Positions 1 to 11,511 are shown, numbered from the stretch's first letter. The stretch: 64,000 bases of DNA from Monosporascus cannonballus (GCA_004154925.1 QJNS01000087.1:124001-188000), one strand, 5' to 3'. Numbers and translations are program-made. Notes: generated by a model not told the origin, from the letters alone.

Positions 1-250
1 CTGCCATGTCAAAAAAACCTTGGCTCATAGAAGGCATTCCAATAATGATTTACTTTACTCTGCCATTTACAATAAAGCAGTCCGCTTGTCATCGGCATTG
101 AGCATGTGGACCTAGCAACGATCTGGGTAGAGGTTAATATGTTTGAAACCCTTTTTGGTGATCTGCCCTGGTTTCAGTGGTAGGGGCTTGCTGACATGGA
201 AAACCCCAGTTTGCTATCCGGCGAGACATTGTACGTGGGTCGAGAGCCTG
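1..250. other. Downstream flank of the ATPase-HET gene
   Basis: Starts beyond the TAG stop at 253-251. No reading frame, repeat or RNA gene was recognised on either strand. It presumably holds the 3' untranslated region and terminator, but no clear poly(A) signal was found. Confidence 0.4.
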
Positions 251-3200
251 CTATATCAAAAGTACTTCCACATCTGCCTCATGCTGGACGCTGACGGCCT
301 CACCGTACATGATGCCATGGATGTAGCACTCGCCGATGAGCCTATAGTACGGCGTGTCTTTCACCTTCCGCAGAACGAAGGGCACCTTGCCGCCGTTGGC
401 GATGAAGATGCTGTCATCGGCCTTGGCCTGGCCGGGAACAATGCCGGCGTACGGCTTGCCGGCTGCCCCTCGATTGTGGGTCATGCAGAAGGCGGCGCCC
501 GGAATGCGGCTCGCGAAGGTCCAAGCAGTCTGCCAGTACTGCGTCATGCGCGCTTGCGCCTCGGCGGGATTTTTCCCGTACTCGTGCGCGTCCTCGTCCA
601 GGCCCAGGCTCAATATATCCGCCCCCGTCTTGGCGGGCCAAGGGGCAACGTCTTCCTCCTCCCTGTCGCCGTCAGGGTGGGGGAACCGGGCCGCCCATCC
701 AGGCTCGGTCTGCGGGCCCTTCGAGTCACCGACTAGCAGCCGCAGCATGAGCTTGTCCTGCCATTTTGCTCCCGCACCCAGGCTCGCATTGTCGTCCGCA
801 GCTGCGTTTTTGCCATCGATTTCCGGGTAGTCCCCCAGGTATGAAGTGTAGCGGCGCATGTTCTGCAGGGTCTTGGCGAAGGTGATGACACGGCCGCCAT
901 CCAGACCCAGTTCGGAGCAGTCTCTGATCTGGTCGATAAGGTGGCCCCGAATGACCAGGATTGGGCCCCGGTGAACAGCCACGCTCTGGGGATTGTCGCG
1001 CACCTCGGCCTGAGGCGGCCTGCGCGGCCCCGCGTAGAAACCCCCTCCCCGGCGCGTTGTCCACGTCGAGATAGTGGGCGGATATGTGCGCTGCCTCGCG
1101 CCGGAGGGAAAGCGCAGGCCCATGAAGTCGGGAATCCAGGAGCAAAACGAAGCGGACTTGCCGTGGCCCGCGTGGTAGAGCAGGTTCAACACCTCACCGT
1201 GCCGGATAAACCCCCGTGCGTACTTCTCCATGATGGTCTCGTCGTCAGATATGTAGTCCGGGTCGAAGTCCTTCTCCAACAGGTACGAGTCGGAGGCCAG
1301 GTTGAGCAGGGAGAACATCTTGTCGCGTGACCGGGACGAGTTGGTATAGGCGAACATCTCGAGCAACCGCAGGAACGGGGTCTTCTTCTTTGCCTGGTGG
1401 TAGGCCTGGCGGGTGCGGTGCAGCGCAATGGCGGCCGCGGAGCCTTCCAAGAAGATTGTCTCGTGCTTGGCGTCTGCCGCGGGGGTTCGGTCGCCGCCGC
1501 CGCGACCGCGGCTGGGGTGACGCTCACGCTCGAGTAGTGACTCCATGAAGCAGTCCCACGGCATTTCGGACCGCCCGCTCATAATGTACACGTCGCGGCC
1601 CAGGGTTAGCTCCTGGACGACCCAGGCGCGAGTGAACCAAGGCCGTTTCAGGAGCTGGCTGACGCCGCCCCAGAGCTTGTCGGCCTTGGCGGGCGTGTTC
1701 GGGTTAGCCGCGGGTGCACCTCGGCCCGTACGGCAGCGGTTGCCGGGCGAGCAGAGCGACTTGTGAAGGTCGGCCAGTCGCTCTATTTCGGGGCTGGGCT
1801 CGTCCATGCCCCTGTCGTTGCCCAGCCAGACGATGACGCGTGCTGCTTTGTCGTAGAGCGCGCCCAGTCGCCGCACCTGGATGCTCTTCTCTGCGCTGTC
1901 CTGCTGGTTGATACACAGCGCGTCCGCCCAGATCCGTGCATCGACCCGCTTGCGGCGCAGGCACTTGAGGCAGGACGACAGCGACTCCGTGATGGGTATC
2001 GTACCCCTCTCCGTCGTAAAGGTAGATGGGTTCGGCCCCTCTGGCCTACGGCCCCAGACGTATGAGATGGCCCAGAAGCCGCTGTCGGGCTTAAGCTCGT
2101 TCACCTCGGCGATCTCGAGGGAGCCGCTCAGGGGCTTGCTGTCATCATCCACGTGCTGGAGCTTCAGGAGGCGGATTTTGCCAGGACCCACCGCGAGGCC
2201 ATTGTAAATCCTGCTTGTCCCGGCCGTCATGCTGATGCTCGCAAACTCCTCCGCAAGCATGATCGGCGCCGACTTGCCAATGCAGCCCGTGTAGTCCATC
2301 ACTGCGTCGAGCGTGATGGATCCATCCTGTTCCAGTTGCCAGGGGTCCGCGAACATGGCAATGCCTGGGTTCTCCCACACCCGATACACTCGCGCTAGTA
2401 TATAGACGTCCACTGCCTTCTTTTTATCCCGGAGATGCATAGTCTTGAGCTGAACGATGGGATCCACCGCCGGGCCAAGTCAGCGACTCTGTGTACCTGG
2501 AAGCTATAACATGCTTTGCGAGACTTACCTTTCGGTACTGCGACATAGGCAGGACAAAATGCGAGTCGAGCTCTCCGTTTGTTGGGCATACTTCGATGTG
2601 TACAGTTACGCAGTCGGCAAGCATGTCAGAATGGATGTGTTCGCAGCGGATAATTGCGTCCCTAAGCTTCCCCCTGGTATTCTTGATAGTGAATGTCGAC
2701 GTGTCACAGCACCCCTCTTTGTACTGCGGAATGCCGTCCCAGGAGCGCAGAGGGCTGGTCCAATGCTCCTGTGGCAGGTATACGCCCTCACCAAGGAATG
2801 TCTCCAGGTATCTCGAGACCTACAATAGATGCGTTAGTGGTCTGAAAAATATCTAGCAATGCCCAAGAAATAGAATGAAAAAGGAGAACTCTTACATATA
2901 ACTCGCCAAAGTATCTCGTGTCTTTGGTATCGTCGCCGTAGAAGATGGTCATAGAGTGCGGGACTGTTATCCAACCTTTGTCCATGCTCATGAAGCTCTC
3001 TTCATAGCTTCGTGTCCGCGACTGAGTGCTTCGCGGCGGTGAATAGAACTTTCCACGATCACCCTTCTCGACGTAGTTCGTTGACGGACCTTCAGACAGA
3101 GACGTGCCCGTCCAGGAACTCAGAGTGTTGACACGGTGTAACGATGCGACTACAGGGGCCCGAGCAGGGGAGCTGATCCGTTTGACACGAGAGGCGTCGG

Positions 3201-6200
3201 TAGCCTTCTCCTCCGAATGCGCTGTTGCCGAACTCGCCCGAATACGAGTTGCTGTGTGTGCCTTCAGCTTGTTACGGGGGACTTTCTTTGATGCCTCGAG
3301 AAAATTGCGTCTGAGAAGTTGTTCGTCGCATTTGTTTTGGTACTTCTCGTCATTGTGTGGTGCATCGTCGTTATCCTCTTGCACTTCTTCTTTGGGAAGA
3401 TACCCTGCGAGGGGAAGCTTTTGAGGATTCGGTGAGTATCGTTCCGAGTCTTCGAAGGACTCGAACCTATCTGTCTCTATTGGCACCGAGTCTCTTGGTC
3501 TGTCTGCTGGCTCAGCAAGTGTAGAAGTGATCAAGAAATTATTCGGGTGCAGTGGCCAGGACGACTCTGGCGCCACATTGCGGTTTCCTGTCGTCCTCGT
3601 CGCTAAGTAATGGGTCAGGACTTCTTCTCCAGAAGTATGTGGCGCAGTTTCCTTTCCCGTCCGCGACAGTTCTGAAGAAGTTGCTTGCCCATCAAGCTCT
3701 GCTGATACAAAATTGTTATCATCCTCGACACCATCTGCCAACATGTCCCTGGCTTCTGCAGATCGCGGCGGCTCGGCTGGCTCGACTTCCTCGCTCACGT
3801 CTTCGGTCTCTTACTGCAGATTAGAATTTTGCATGATTCATTGTGGGGACACGGGACAACACTGACGCACCAGAAGCGTTATCATCGCGCCTTGGAAGCT
3901 CGGGTATCCTCCTATCGGCCAGCGTCCGCTTGATCTCATCTAGATCGTCGCTGGCCAGTACAAACTGTAACAGCAGCCGTCGCGTAGCAGAAATCCTGAA
4001 CATTACACAGAGATCATCGGCGAGCTCCAAAAGAGCTTGAGGCGAGGGCACATGGTCCTTCTGCATATAGATATCCAGGGTCCCGCGACGAAAGTCCCGG
4101 CTGACCGTGGCGACCGCGACTCGCCGAGTGGCCTTACTGCGATACCCGCTAACTTCCCACCTCACCGACACTTCGTCTGAAGTGTGTACCATTATTTCCA
4201 TTTTCCTCATAGCGGGCAGGCGCCGCCGTAGGGATTCCGTCGTGAGACTGAGCGGCAGATCATGTGCGACATTAGCCCCGAGCCAGACTCCGCAAACCAG
4301 GAAATGGCTTGACGAGTTCCAGACTTACCGATCGATGAATTCGGCCCTCTCCTTCAGTCTGACGGCGTATATCTCATCTTCATGTGTCTGAGTCACCGAT
4401 GATGCGACAGCCCTATGAGACAGTCGACGTCTATCCAGCCCAAGGGAAGACAGCAGCTCCTCCAACCCCTCGACTTGTTCGATGCTCAAGGCGAGTAAGG
4501 GAAGCTCCAACCCGAAGCTCTCCGCTACATGTTCGCGATCGGCAATGAACCATACCTCGCTGGCTGTAACTGGGACGAGCTTATCAAAACATCCAGTGGA
4601 GTTTGGCCCGCGGATCGGCAGCATCTGGCATGTCTTTAGTATCTTGAGCTCCTTGCATCTGTCGTCAGCAGATAAACAGGCCATCTTCCGGCTCAACTCC
4701 ATCAACAACTGAGCCAAGTAATGGAGGGCTACATTCGACCTGTCTAGGCCGCCCTCTCCCTTGTTCAGCTCCATAACCTCGTCGCGGAATCTCTTCCAGG
4801 TGACGATCTTCTCGATGCCCAAGACGATCAGGAAGAGGTATTCGTGGGAGCAAAATATTGACGAGAGGGCGAAGTGGTGCCGCAAAACGACATCTTTGGG
4901 GCTGTCCCATATGCACCGGCTGGCGTTGACCCAGGTATCGGGCCTGGGTCCCAGCAGTGTGGCCATGGAAGGAATAAAGATGAGGTCCTCGGTCTCAAAC
5001 TGGGACCTATGGGTCGTAGCGTCAGATATCAGGACTTCGCTCTGTACTGCAAAGCGTTTGCAAGCGAAGAAACGTACCTCATGGTTGGGTTGTTGCTCAA
5101 ATTGGTCCGACAGGATTCCTCGATCCCCGAATAGACGGACTTTACCAGCTCTAGTGTAGTATAACCCATGGAAAAGTCGCCATCCCGGCTACGAAGCGCT
5201 CGCAAGCAATCGATCCAGTAAGAGGCATGGGGTTGCAGCTTGACACCAAGCCCGGTAAGAAATCCCCATGCGGCCTTCTGTTGCTTCGATATCGGCAGCA
5301 GGGGAAGCGGCTTCAAGCAACAGAGCTTATGCAAGTCGTCAGATGGGAAGATGGTTTCGTTGAGAGGGTACAATGCTCCGTCCTGACAGCGGATTTTTAT
5401 CGAAACAACCTGCCTCCGTATGTGCGCCTGAAAAGATTCGCTTTCTCTGTCTAACCACTTGGAGTAGTGCTGCCGTAGGAACTCAAGAACGTCTAAGGAA
5501 TCACACCTCCGGATGAGGGATGTCGCCTCTGGGGACAGGGAGAAAGAAGTTCCGTTCCACGAGACGAGACGCGGTGACTCCTGCAGCTGGAAGCTTTCCC
5601 TCATCCAATGGAGTAGATCGTGGTTATCATCCAGGCAATAATTTTCGTGAAGGACGGGGGCCATTAGCTGTTTATTGGCAAATACCGGAGGCCGGATGAA
5701 GGTTTCAGAACAAGGTTTCAGCTCGTTTGACTGTGAGAAAACCCACAGATTTTTTGGGGCCAGCTGCCGTTCCCTGTTCCTGTAAAGAAACCTGACATGA
5801 GATATCAAATCCTCGATTGTGAACATCGAGGGGTCGCAGTTGGCAGTGGAATGCGCGTCACGAATCTTCTTGGCAATGTTCTCGATGCCGGTCTCCCCGA
5901 CTGGGTCTTGGGCTCCCCATACCTCGAAGAGTCGACGTCTGCGCCCATATTGATGGGCTTCCCATGGGATGTATCGTAGTCCGATGCCTCGAGGCAATGG
6001 GTTGACACTGTCGTTTTCCGTCCCAAGGAAGAGATTTCCTGTGACATCTGCAGCCATCCACGACGGGTTGCCGTTGCAGTCTTGGACCGGTATCATTGTG
6101 ACATCTTTCAAAAAGTTCTGGAGGTTAGAGCCCACTATTATATTCGCGATGTCACTGTGCCAGGCCGCATCAGGGCGACTGTGCCAGGCCACATCTCCTG

Positions 6201-7711
6201 GGCCGACGGGCCCCCCAACATCTTGGCTGTCCATGAACTGTTTTAGGTCTCTCTTAAACCGGTATCGGTCCATTTCCTTGACGCCTATGTCATTGAGGAG
6301 CTCACCGCAGAGCTCATTGCAATAGTGATCGTACATGTGGGACAGGTATTTAGATTTCGCACTGGTGGTTGGAAACGGCGGGCGCCGGTCTTCCCCAAGC
6401 CGGTACTTATCGGGAACGCGGATAAGACTCCCGGGGCGAGCCTTGTCGCCATTTTCATTCCGCAACACGGGATGCTGTGTAAGCTTGTTCACCATTTTAT
6501 CGACTGCAGGTCCAAAGAAGTGATCGGCACATCTCGACGGGAAGTTGAGGAGCAGTGGCCAGCTGTAGCGGACGTCTGAATCCATGTCGTTAAGAATGGT
6601 GACGGCTTCAATGAACTTGTCGCATATCTTGTCGCGCAGGGCTTGGTTCCATTCGGAGTCGCGGTGGATATTTTCTCTGCTTGCCGTCAAGGCAAAGTCG
6701 GCATTGATCGCGAACTATTGTTGGGCGAGAACCTGTTAGAGAGCGGCCGGCGACTGCACCGAGATTACATGAACATGCCTTGAATCCAAAATCGTCAATG
6801 GGCAGGCATGCGTAAACCTTCGCGTCTAGGCGCTGTATTCGTCTGAAATCCTGAGAGACAGGAAAAGCAAACACAATTTTCGTTGTTGAAGCACCAGACC
6901 GTCGAGACCCACTTCTAGGACAGTTCAGCAGGACGTCGAACTCCAACGTCTTGTAGTGGATTTGAGGGACCTCATTCTCCAGGATCGTGATGTGGCGGGT
7001 ATTTGAAGTAACAGGCAGGTCCTTTCGACGTATTCGTCTTATCGAGCCGTCCACTTTTATTTCAATCTGCTTCAGTTTCTTCAGGAAGACCATATTCGTT
7101 ACGTCGAATGTTTTCAGCGCCTCACAAACGACAGACACCCTATCGTCTGCGATTTTGAAGCACATGAATGTACCGTCTTCGTCCGCCATGCTTCCATCTG
7201 GGAAAGGGAGTTCGAATACTTCAGGTCCATACACGTTAGTCTTGCGAAGGACGAAGACGAACTCTCCAGAGGCAATCCACACGGCTTCTGCCACGCGAAA
7301 CACTGACTTGAAGCCGATGCCCTTCTCCCCGGTAGTTGCGGCAGATCCTTGCTTGGTGCTCCTGCCAAAGTCGCAGATGGCTTCTACGTCTTCCCTGGAG
7401 AACCCATTTTCGTTGCAATAGAGTCGGAGGTACTCGGCATACGCCAGCGTGAGGACCGGTTCTACGAGTTCTCCGAAAGAGCTGTCGTCGGCATTCTGCA
7501 GCAGCTCGTGAAGGAAATGGTGCGAGCTCCAGTTCAAATCCTCGGCAATCCTGCCAGCAAACGAGAGTCAGGTAGCGATCCTTCTTAATCCAGCTGCGCA
7601 CCAGGGCCAAACTTACATGTGCGCAGCAGCCTCGCTCACCCTCTTGGGGTCAGCTTTCTTCGCAATTTCACTAATGACACTTTGGGCTTGTATGTGGCGC
7701 GAGGCAGGCAT
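251..7711 (-). CDS. NO VEIN/sacsin-like GHKL ATPase fused to a C-terminal HET domain
   Basis: Proposed exons: 7711-7617, 7550-6779, 6714-5078, 5006-4329, 4247-3871, 3809-2896, 2819-2529, 2449-251; these sum to 6,963 nt, 2,320 codons, with no internal stop. The GHKL ATPase N-box ELLQNADD is at residues 47-54 and the G-box GEKGIGFKSVF at 106-116, followed by the family motif LPIDDFGFK ending at 289. Exon 6 encodes an acidic/Ser-rich linker (about 1190-1400). A NO VEIN C-terminal (DUF3883-like) domain covers about 1480-1632 (YLPQEHWTSPLRS, VHIEVCPT, DPWQLEQDG). The HET domain starts near 1680 with YVWG at 1718, WADALCINQQD at 1762 and VIVWLG at 1793; the usual HET-protein ending YIHGIMYGEA is near 2300. 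HET proteins act in vegetative incompatibility cell death; NO VEIN-like ATPases are HSP90-fold proteins of poorly known role. The start at 7711 is chosen because upstream in-frame codons (to 8014) look non-conserved. The exon 5/6 acceptor (3810) is the least certain junction. Substrate and partner are unknown. Confidence 0.85.
6715..6778 (-). other. GC-AG intron 2 of the ATPase-HET gene
   Basis: The frame is kept only if the intron starts with GC (AAG then GCATGT) and ends in AATAG; this joins LPIDDFGFK to FAINADFALTASREN, the continuous motif expected in NO VEIN-like ATPases. A CTAAC branch-point-like sequence lies upstream of the acceptor. The alternative GT sites nearby break the frame. 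Confidence 0.65.
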
Positions 7712-7961
7712 CTTGACATTTGCGGCAATTGAGACTACAAGGTCAATATCGAGATGGGTCGGTGGTGGGAGAGGTAGTCCACACAGGCTGGAGGTAAGAA
7801 CGGCATGTGGCACTGGACGAAAGGAAGCTGACGCTATATGGCTAGAGGGTTTGATGCCTTTCGCGCGTGGGGAGTGAAGGACCCCGGTTTTTAAGTATCT
7901 GGATTCTCCCTTAACTCGTATATCCTCCAACCCAACGGGCTGATACTTTCGTATGTCAGCC
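7712..7961 (-). promoter_or_regulatory. Putative upstream region of the ATPase-HET gene
   Basis: About 250 bp between the chosen ATG (7711) and the last codon of the exon-like fragment that ends at 7962. It stays open in the frame of exon 1 up to 8014, so a longer N-terminus (about 100 residues) is possible. No TATA box or known operator was recognised, so the promoter call rests on position only. Confidence 0.3.
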
Positions 7962-8600
7962 TTAAAACTGACGAGCTTTGCCAATGACGGGACGGACTGA
8001 AGCTGTTGCTCCAATGTCCTGTGCCACTATGGCTGAATACTCCCCACGCCCAATTCTTTGCATGTGTAACATCCACGTACCAATGGCGCTGCGACACGCT
8101 GCCGCCCGCTCAATGTCTGAGCGCTTACAGTGAGGATAGCCCGTAGATGTATAAATGAATTGACACACAAAGTGTCATGCGACAAGCCGCAAACATTGAA
8201 CTCATACCTTTGCCGACATACATCGCATCCTGGCATTTGCCCCGGTCTGGCGCGATAGTTCTGGGCGATCATGAACTCGGGGTTATTTTCTCGATTTCTG
8301 CGACATTCTCGGACGTGCAGGGTGGCTTCCGTGTGGAAAACGTAACTTACAGTGTTGCAAATGCCCCTATTACTATTCAGTTCCCAACCGTCCCCTGTCT
8401 GGCGAACGAAATCGCAAGGTGCGACTTTTTAACTCGACGTTCGCGATGACAGCTCCGGGCACATCGACACGTTCGAGGATGAGTAGTTCGTCAAGAAACT
8501 CCTGGCTCTGCACCACTTTCATCACCGCGGCAAGAACGCTGCGCTCGAGAGCAGTCGCCCGTCCTCCGCGTTGCTCGATGGTCATGTCTGTCGACTTCAC
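7962..8600 (-). other. Candidate small multi-exon gene or gene remnant, unidentified
   Basis: Three stretches have coding-like translations: 8600-8373 (ALERSVLAAVMKVVQSQEF, DELLILERVDVPGAVIANVE), about 8300-8206 (NPEFMIAQNYRARPGQ, GCDVCRQR) and about 8120-7962 (SDIERAAACRSAIGTWMLHM, ending VRPVIGKARQF and TAA). Intron-like signals lie between them: GTAAGT near 8349, TCGCAG before 8300, a GTATGA donor at about 8205 and GCTCAG before 8120. I could not build one continuous frame, because the phase at the first junction does not fit. It may be a real gene with a different structure, a decayed gene or chance. The family is not recognised. It would be transcribed in the same direction as the ATPase-HET gene, ending about 250 bp upstream of it. 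Confidence 0.3.
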
Positions 8601-9725
8601 TGCCAGCCTTCAGTCCGACGCATCAATACTGAGCGCGTGGACGATGGCGTAGGCAATGTCGTGCTTGCTTGCAACACAGGGAGGGCCACGTGGCACGATG
8701 CCCAGTTCTTCAGGATCGGCACGGTTAGGCAGAAAGGTGGGGCTTGTGTCCAGTCAGCACTCATGCCTGGGAAACGGCAATGGCGGTTGGGCGACCTTTA
8801 AGGCTGTTCTATTCGGCAAAACAAGGTTACAGGACCACCCTTGTTGTCCGCCCAAACCACGTCGGGACTTCGAGACACAGCCTCCTTGTGAAAACTGATC
8901 AACCGATCACTGCACTAGAGCGAAGGCTCAAACAATGACTCGTGGTATCGTGGCTCGGCCAAAACGAGGCGCAATGGCTGGGCCACCCCTTGACCGAGCT
9001 GTAACCAGCCCCGAATGTCTAACGACTCCAAAGGTGCGTACTAAAACCAGTCGAGGTGGACGTGAAGCTCCTTGAGTTTGTGGAATTGGGCATCCCATGT
9101 AAGTTATGTGACTTGGCATCAAAACCAACAGCCTGAGCCAACCACCTACCACGCCAGCACGGGAAGTTGCCGTGGGGTCGTGCTCTCACTCTCCAATCAA
9201 GTTTTGATCGCTAGATAAAATCATCGAGGATTTTCAACGTCAGTTACTCGTCGGACCCCGGTAGCTGGGCACCGCTGCGTAATTTCAAGCGGCTAAAACC
9301 GAGTAGAAATAAAGTCAAATCAAGTCTGGGCGCGTGGGGCCATACATTAGCGCTGACTTCCTTGTGGCCTATTCCTGAATTGTAACACTCTGATATCTTC
9401 AGAGCAGAAGAACGAACAGTATTTACATCAGGACATTATGCGCCGCAAATAGACTGGACCGATGCCCGCAACGGAGCAGTTTGTCGCACCTTGTTCAGCA
9501 AGACATACAGCCAGGTCTGAATGTTTTGTATCGGTCAAGTTTCTTGTAGTGAAGAGTGGAGGGAACCGACCGTATCTTAACTAAACGTCCTGGCTTCGGC
9601 ATAGATTGCTGGCCAACCCCGACCGGCCGGAAGCTTTTCCTTTGCGGTCGACCATTCTCCAAGTTCCAACTTTAGTGTTAATCGGATTACGTCCCCTTGC
9701 TTCCGTTTGACCCCATACCCAAACC
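8601..9725. other. Intergenic region, nothing recognised
   Basis: Ordinary base composition. Only short overlapping frames in both directions are present, none with a recognisable domain or consistent splice signals. No tRNA, tandem repeat or transposon terminus was seen. Confidence 0.45.
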
Positions 9726-10847
9726 CTAAAGCATTGTTCCAAGTTCAGGACAACTCCTGCTCCGAAGCTGTGCACTCCTTTCTGTGACAATCCGCCCATA
9801 CAATTCTTTTGGATCAACCTGGTTATCGGCAATAACGCGCTCTTGCCACTCACGCCAGACCTTGGTCTGAGGAATTATGCCGGCCATGTCTACCCAATCC
9901 GTTCCCGCATCCCTGAAGTTCCTTAACAGCAACCCATATACCTGCGTTTGAGTGACTACACTTCCATTCGAGGAATTCTCAAGCTGCGCAAGACAGCACC
10001 TGCTGTTAAGCCACTGACCTATCAGCACATTTAGTTGTCCCAATATGTTTAAGAGAATAAAGGCCAGCTGATCCATCGTTGTCCCGTTCGGGATAGTCGA
10101 GAACACGAGAACTAGTATAAGGAAGCTTCCAATCCGCGTGAAGGCCTGGCACATGGCACCGGGAAAAGCACGGCTGTCCTCTTTGTAGACGAGTCCACGA
10201 CTCGTCCAATCTTTGATATCCTTGCGACTGCCCTCCAACACGAATGCTGAGTTGCTTCTACCCAGAATAAAAATAGCGTCCGGTTCGTCTGGCTTTGAGA
10301 CATTGCAGTCTTGGATGGGCGCTGGCTGGATATTCATTCCCTCCACGACCCTTAGCAGTATTGACCAACCAGTGAAGGCCGAAACATTGGTCAACCCGAT
10401 CCAGGTAGTACCCGGCATGAGGATAAGAAACCACAAGAGGCCCGCGAAGTAGAACCAAGTAAATCTGAACCACATCCATAGCAAGATCTTTCCTGAATGA
10501 ATTGGGTCCTTTTCTAATCACTTTTGTGCCCTGGGCGGAATGCGGAAAACGCTGTAACTCCCATCCTTTAGCAGACCCTGCAGCCTGATGGCGTGCTCAA
10601 GTCGTGCGTGTCGTAATGGTGCGCTTTTGCACCCTCGAGGGGAAAAGTATTGCAATGAGCCCGGCTCCAGGAGAAGATCGTAGGATCGAATATAACACTG
10701 AAGGCCCACCACTGGAGCGGCGACAATCGACTGCATCAGGTCCCGTTGACTGAGCCGATACCTGAGCTCTTCGCCTTCGCTCACGAGGATCATGAACGAG
10801 CTAACGTCGAAGCTCCAAGACTGTGGTGAGTAAGAGCTTAGGGGCAT
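9726..10847 (-). pseudogene. Fungal multi-pass membrane protein gene interrupted by an in-frame TGA
   Basis: The frame from ATG at 10847 to the stop at 9726 spans 374 codons and is broken only by TGA at 10520-10518 (codon 110); the sequence before it (SYSVFRIPPRAQK) and after it (LEKDPIHSGKILLW) stays in the same frame. It resembles a family of uncharacterised fungal integral membrane proteins. Hydrophobic segments lie at about residues 122-150 (WFRFTWFYFAGLLWF, TTWIGLTNVSAFTG), 236-251 (FTRIGSFLILVLVFST) and 260-277 (QLAFILLNILGQLNVL), with a hydrophilic C-terminus. I found no GT-AG intron that removes the TGA and keeps the frame. Options are nonsense decay (CGA to TGA fits CpG deamination), a sequencing error, or two separate proteins. 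The gene lies about 400 bp from the RIP-affected block. Function unknown. Confidence 0.6.
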
Positions 10848-11225
10848 CTTGCCTGCTTGTTGGACGAAGATCAAGGAGTGGTGATGGGCGTTAGGGACGG
10901 AGGTCCTCCCAGTGAGCAAGCGTCTGCCACACAGGATATTTGGCACACACAACGGCGCTGCCGTTGGGAGTGGCGCAGCTTTGCGCGGCCAAGCTGGGGT
11001 TTTGCTGTTAGGCCCATTCTGCAGTCCAGGCAACCACGAAACGATAGGGCGTAAGTGCTTTGAATCTTGCAAGATGGCGGTGCCCCTCCAAGAGAAATGC
11101 GACAAATCAAATGATTATGTCGAGCGAGTATTGTGGCTATCGTTACTCTGGCGTTAAGAGTAAGTAAGTTTAAAAATACTGAGAAAGAGGCCAAATATTA
11201 ACATCCTTGTCAGGTACCTCTTAGC
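10848..11225. other. Intergenic region next to the AT-rich border
   Basis: Base composition is still ordinary. The frame of the membrane-protein gene stays open upstream to 11105, so a longer N-terminus is possible, but the translation there is Pro/Arg-rich and not family-like. No other feature was recognised. Confidence 0.4.
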
Positions 11226-11511
11226 GGTAACGCCAGCATTATTATTATATTAAGGTTTTAGTTAATACAAAATTTTATTTAATCGAAATTAAACAATACT
11301 TCATTTATATTTAAAAATATATTAAAAATATAAATTACAATACAAATAATAATAAATATTAAAATCTATAAATAAAGTACTTAATTAAGCTATTAAATTT
11401 ACTTTTACAACGAGATGTTGTTGGGTATTTTAGCCAGGGACCCACTTAACAATAGCCTACCTTGGCAGCCTCAGGCTTCTGAAAACGGCGCACCTCTACC
11501 TAGAGCGCTAT

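Noticed and set aside
143..2398. Several plus-strand frames of 70-200 codons opposite the HET exon
   Set aside because: They are shadows of the GC-biased coding strand with Arg/Pro/Ser-rich, non-conserved translations.
251..2467. A free-standing HET protein gene starting at 2467 or an internal ATG
   Set aside because: The first ~45 residues of that frame are the end of the NO VEIN C-terminal domain, and a clean intron (2450-2528) joins it in frame to exon 7, so it is the last exon of the larger gene.
4248..4328. Premature TAA at 4327-4325 breaking the ATPase-HET gene
   Set aside because: The TAA lies in a GTAAGT donor; an 81-bp intron ending CTCAG restores the frame and the family pattern EFIDR-LTTESL.
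9581..9853. A 90-codon minus-strand frame overlapping the end of the membrane-protein gene
   Set aside because: It overlaps the C-terminal coding part in another frame and has no recognisable features.
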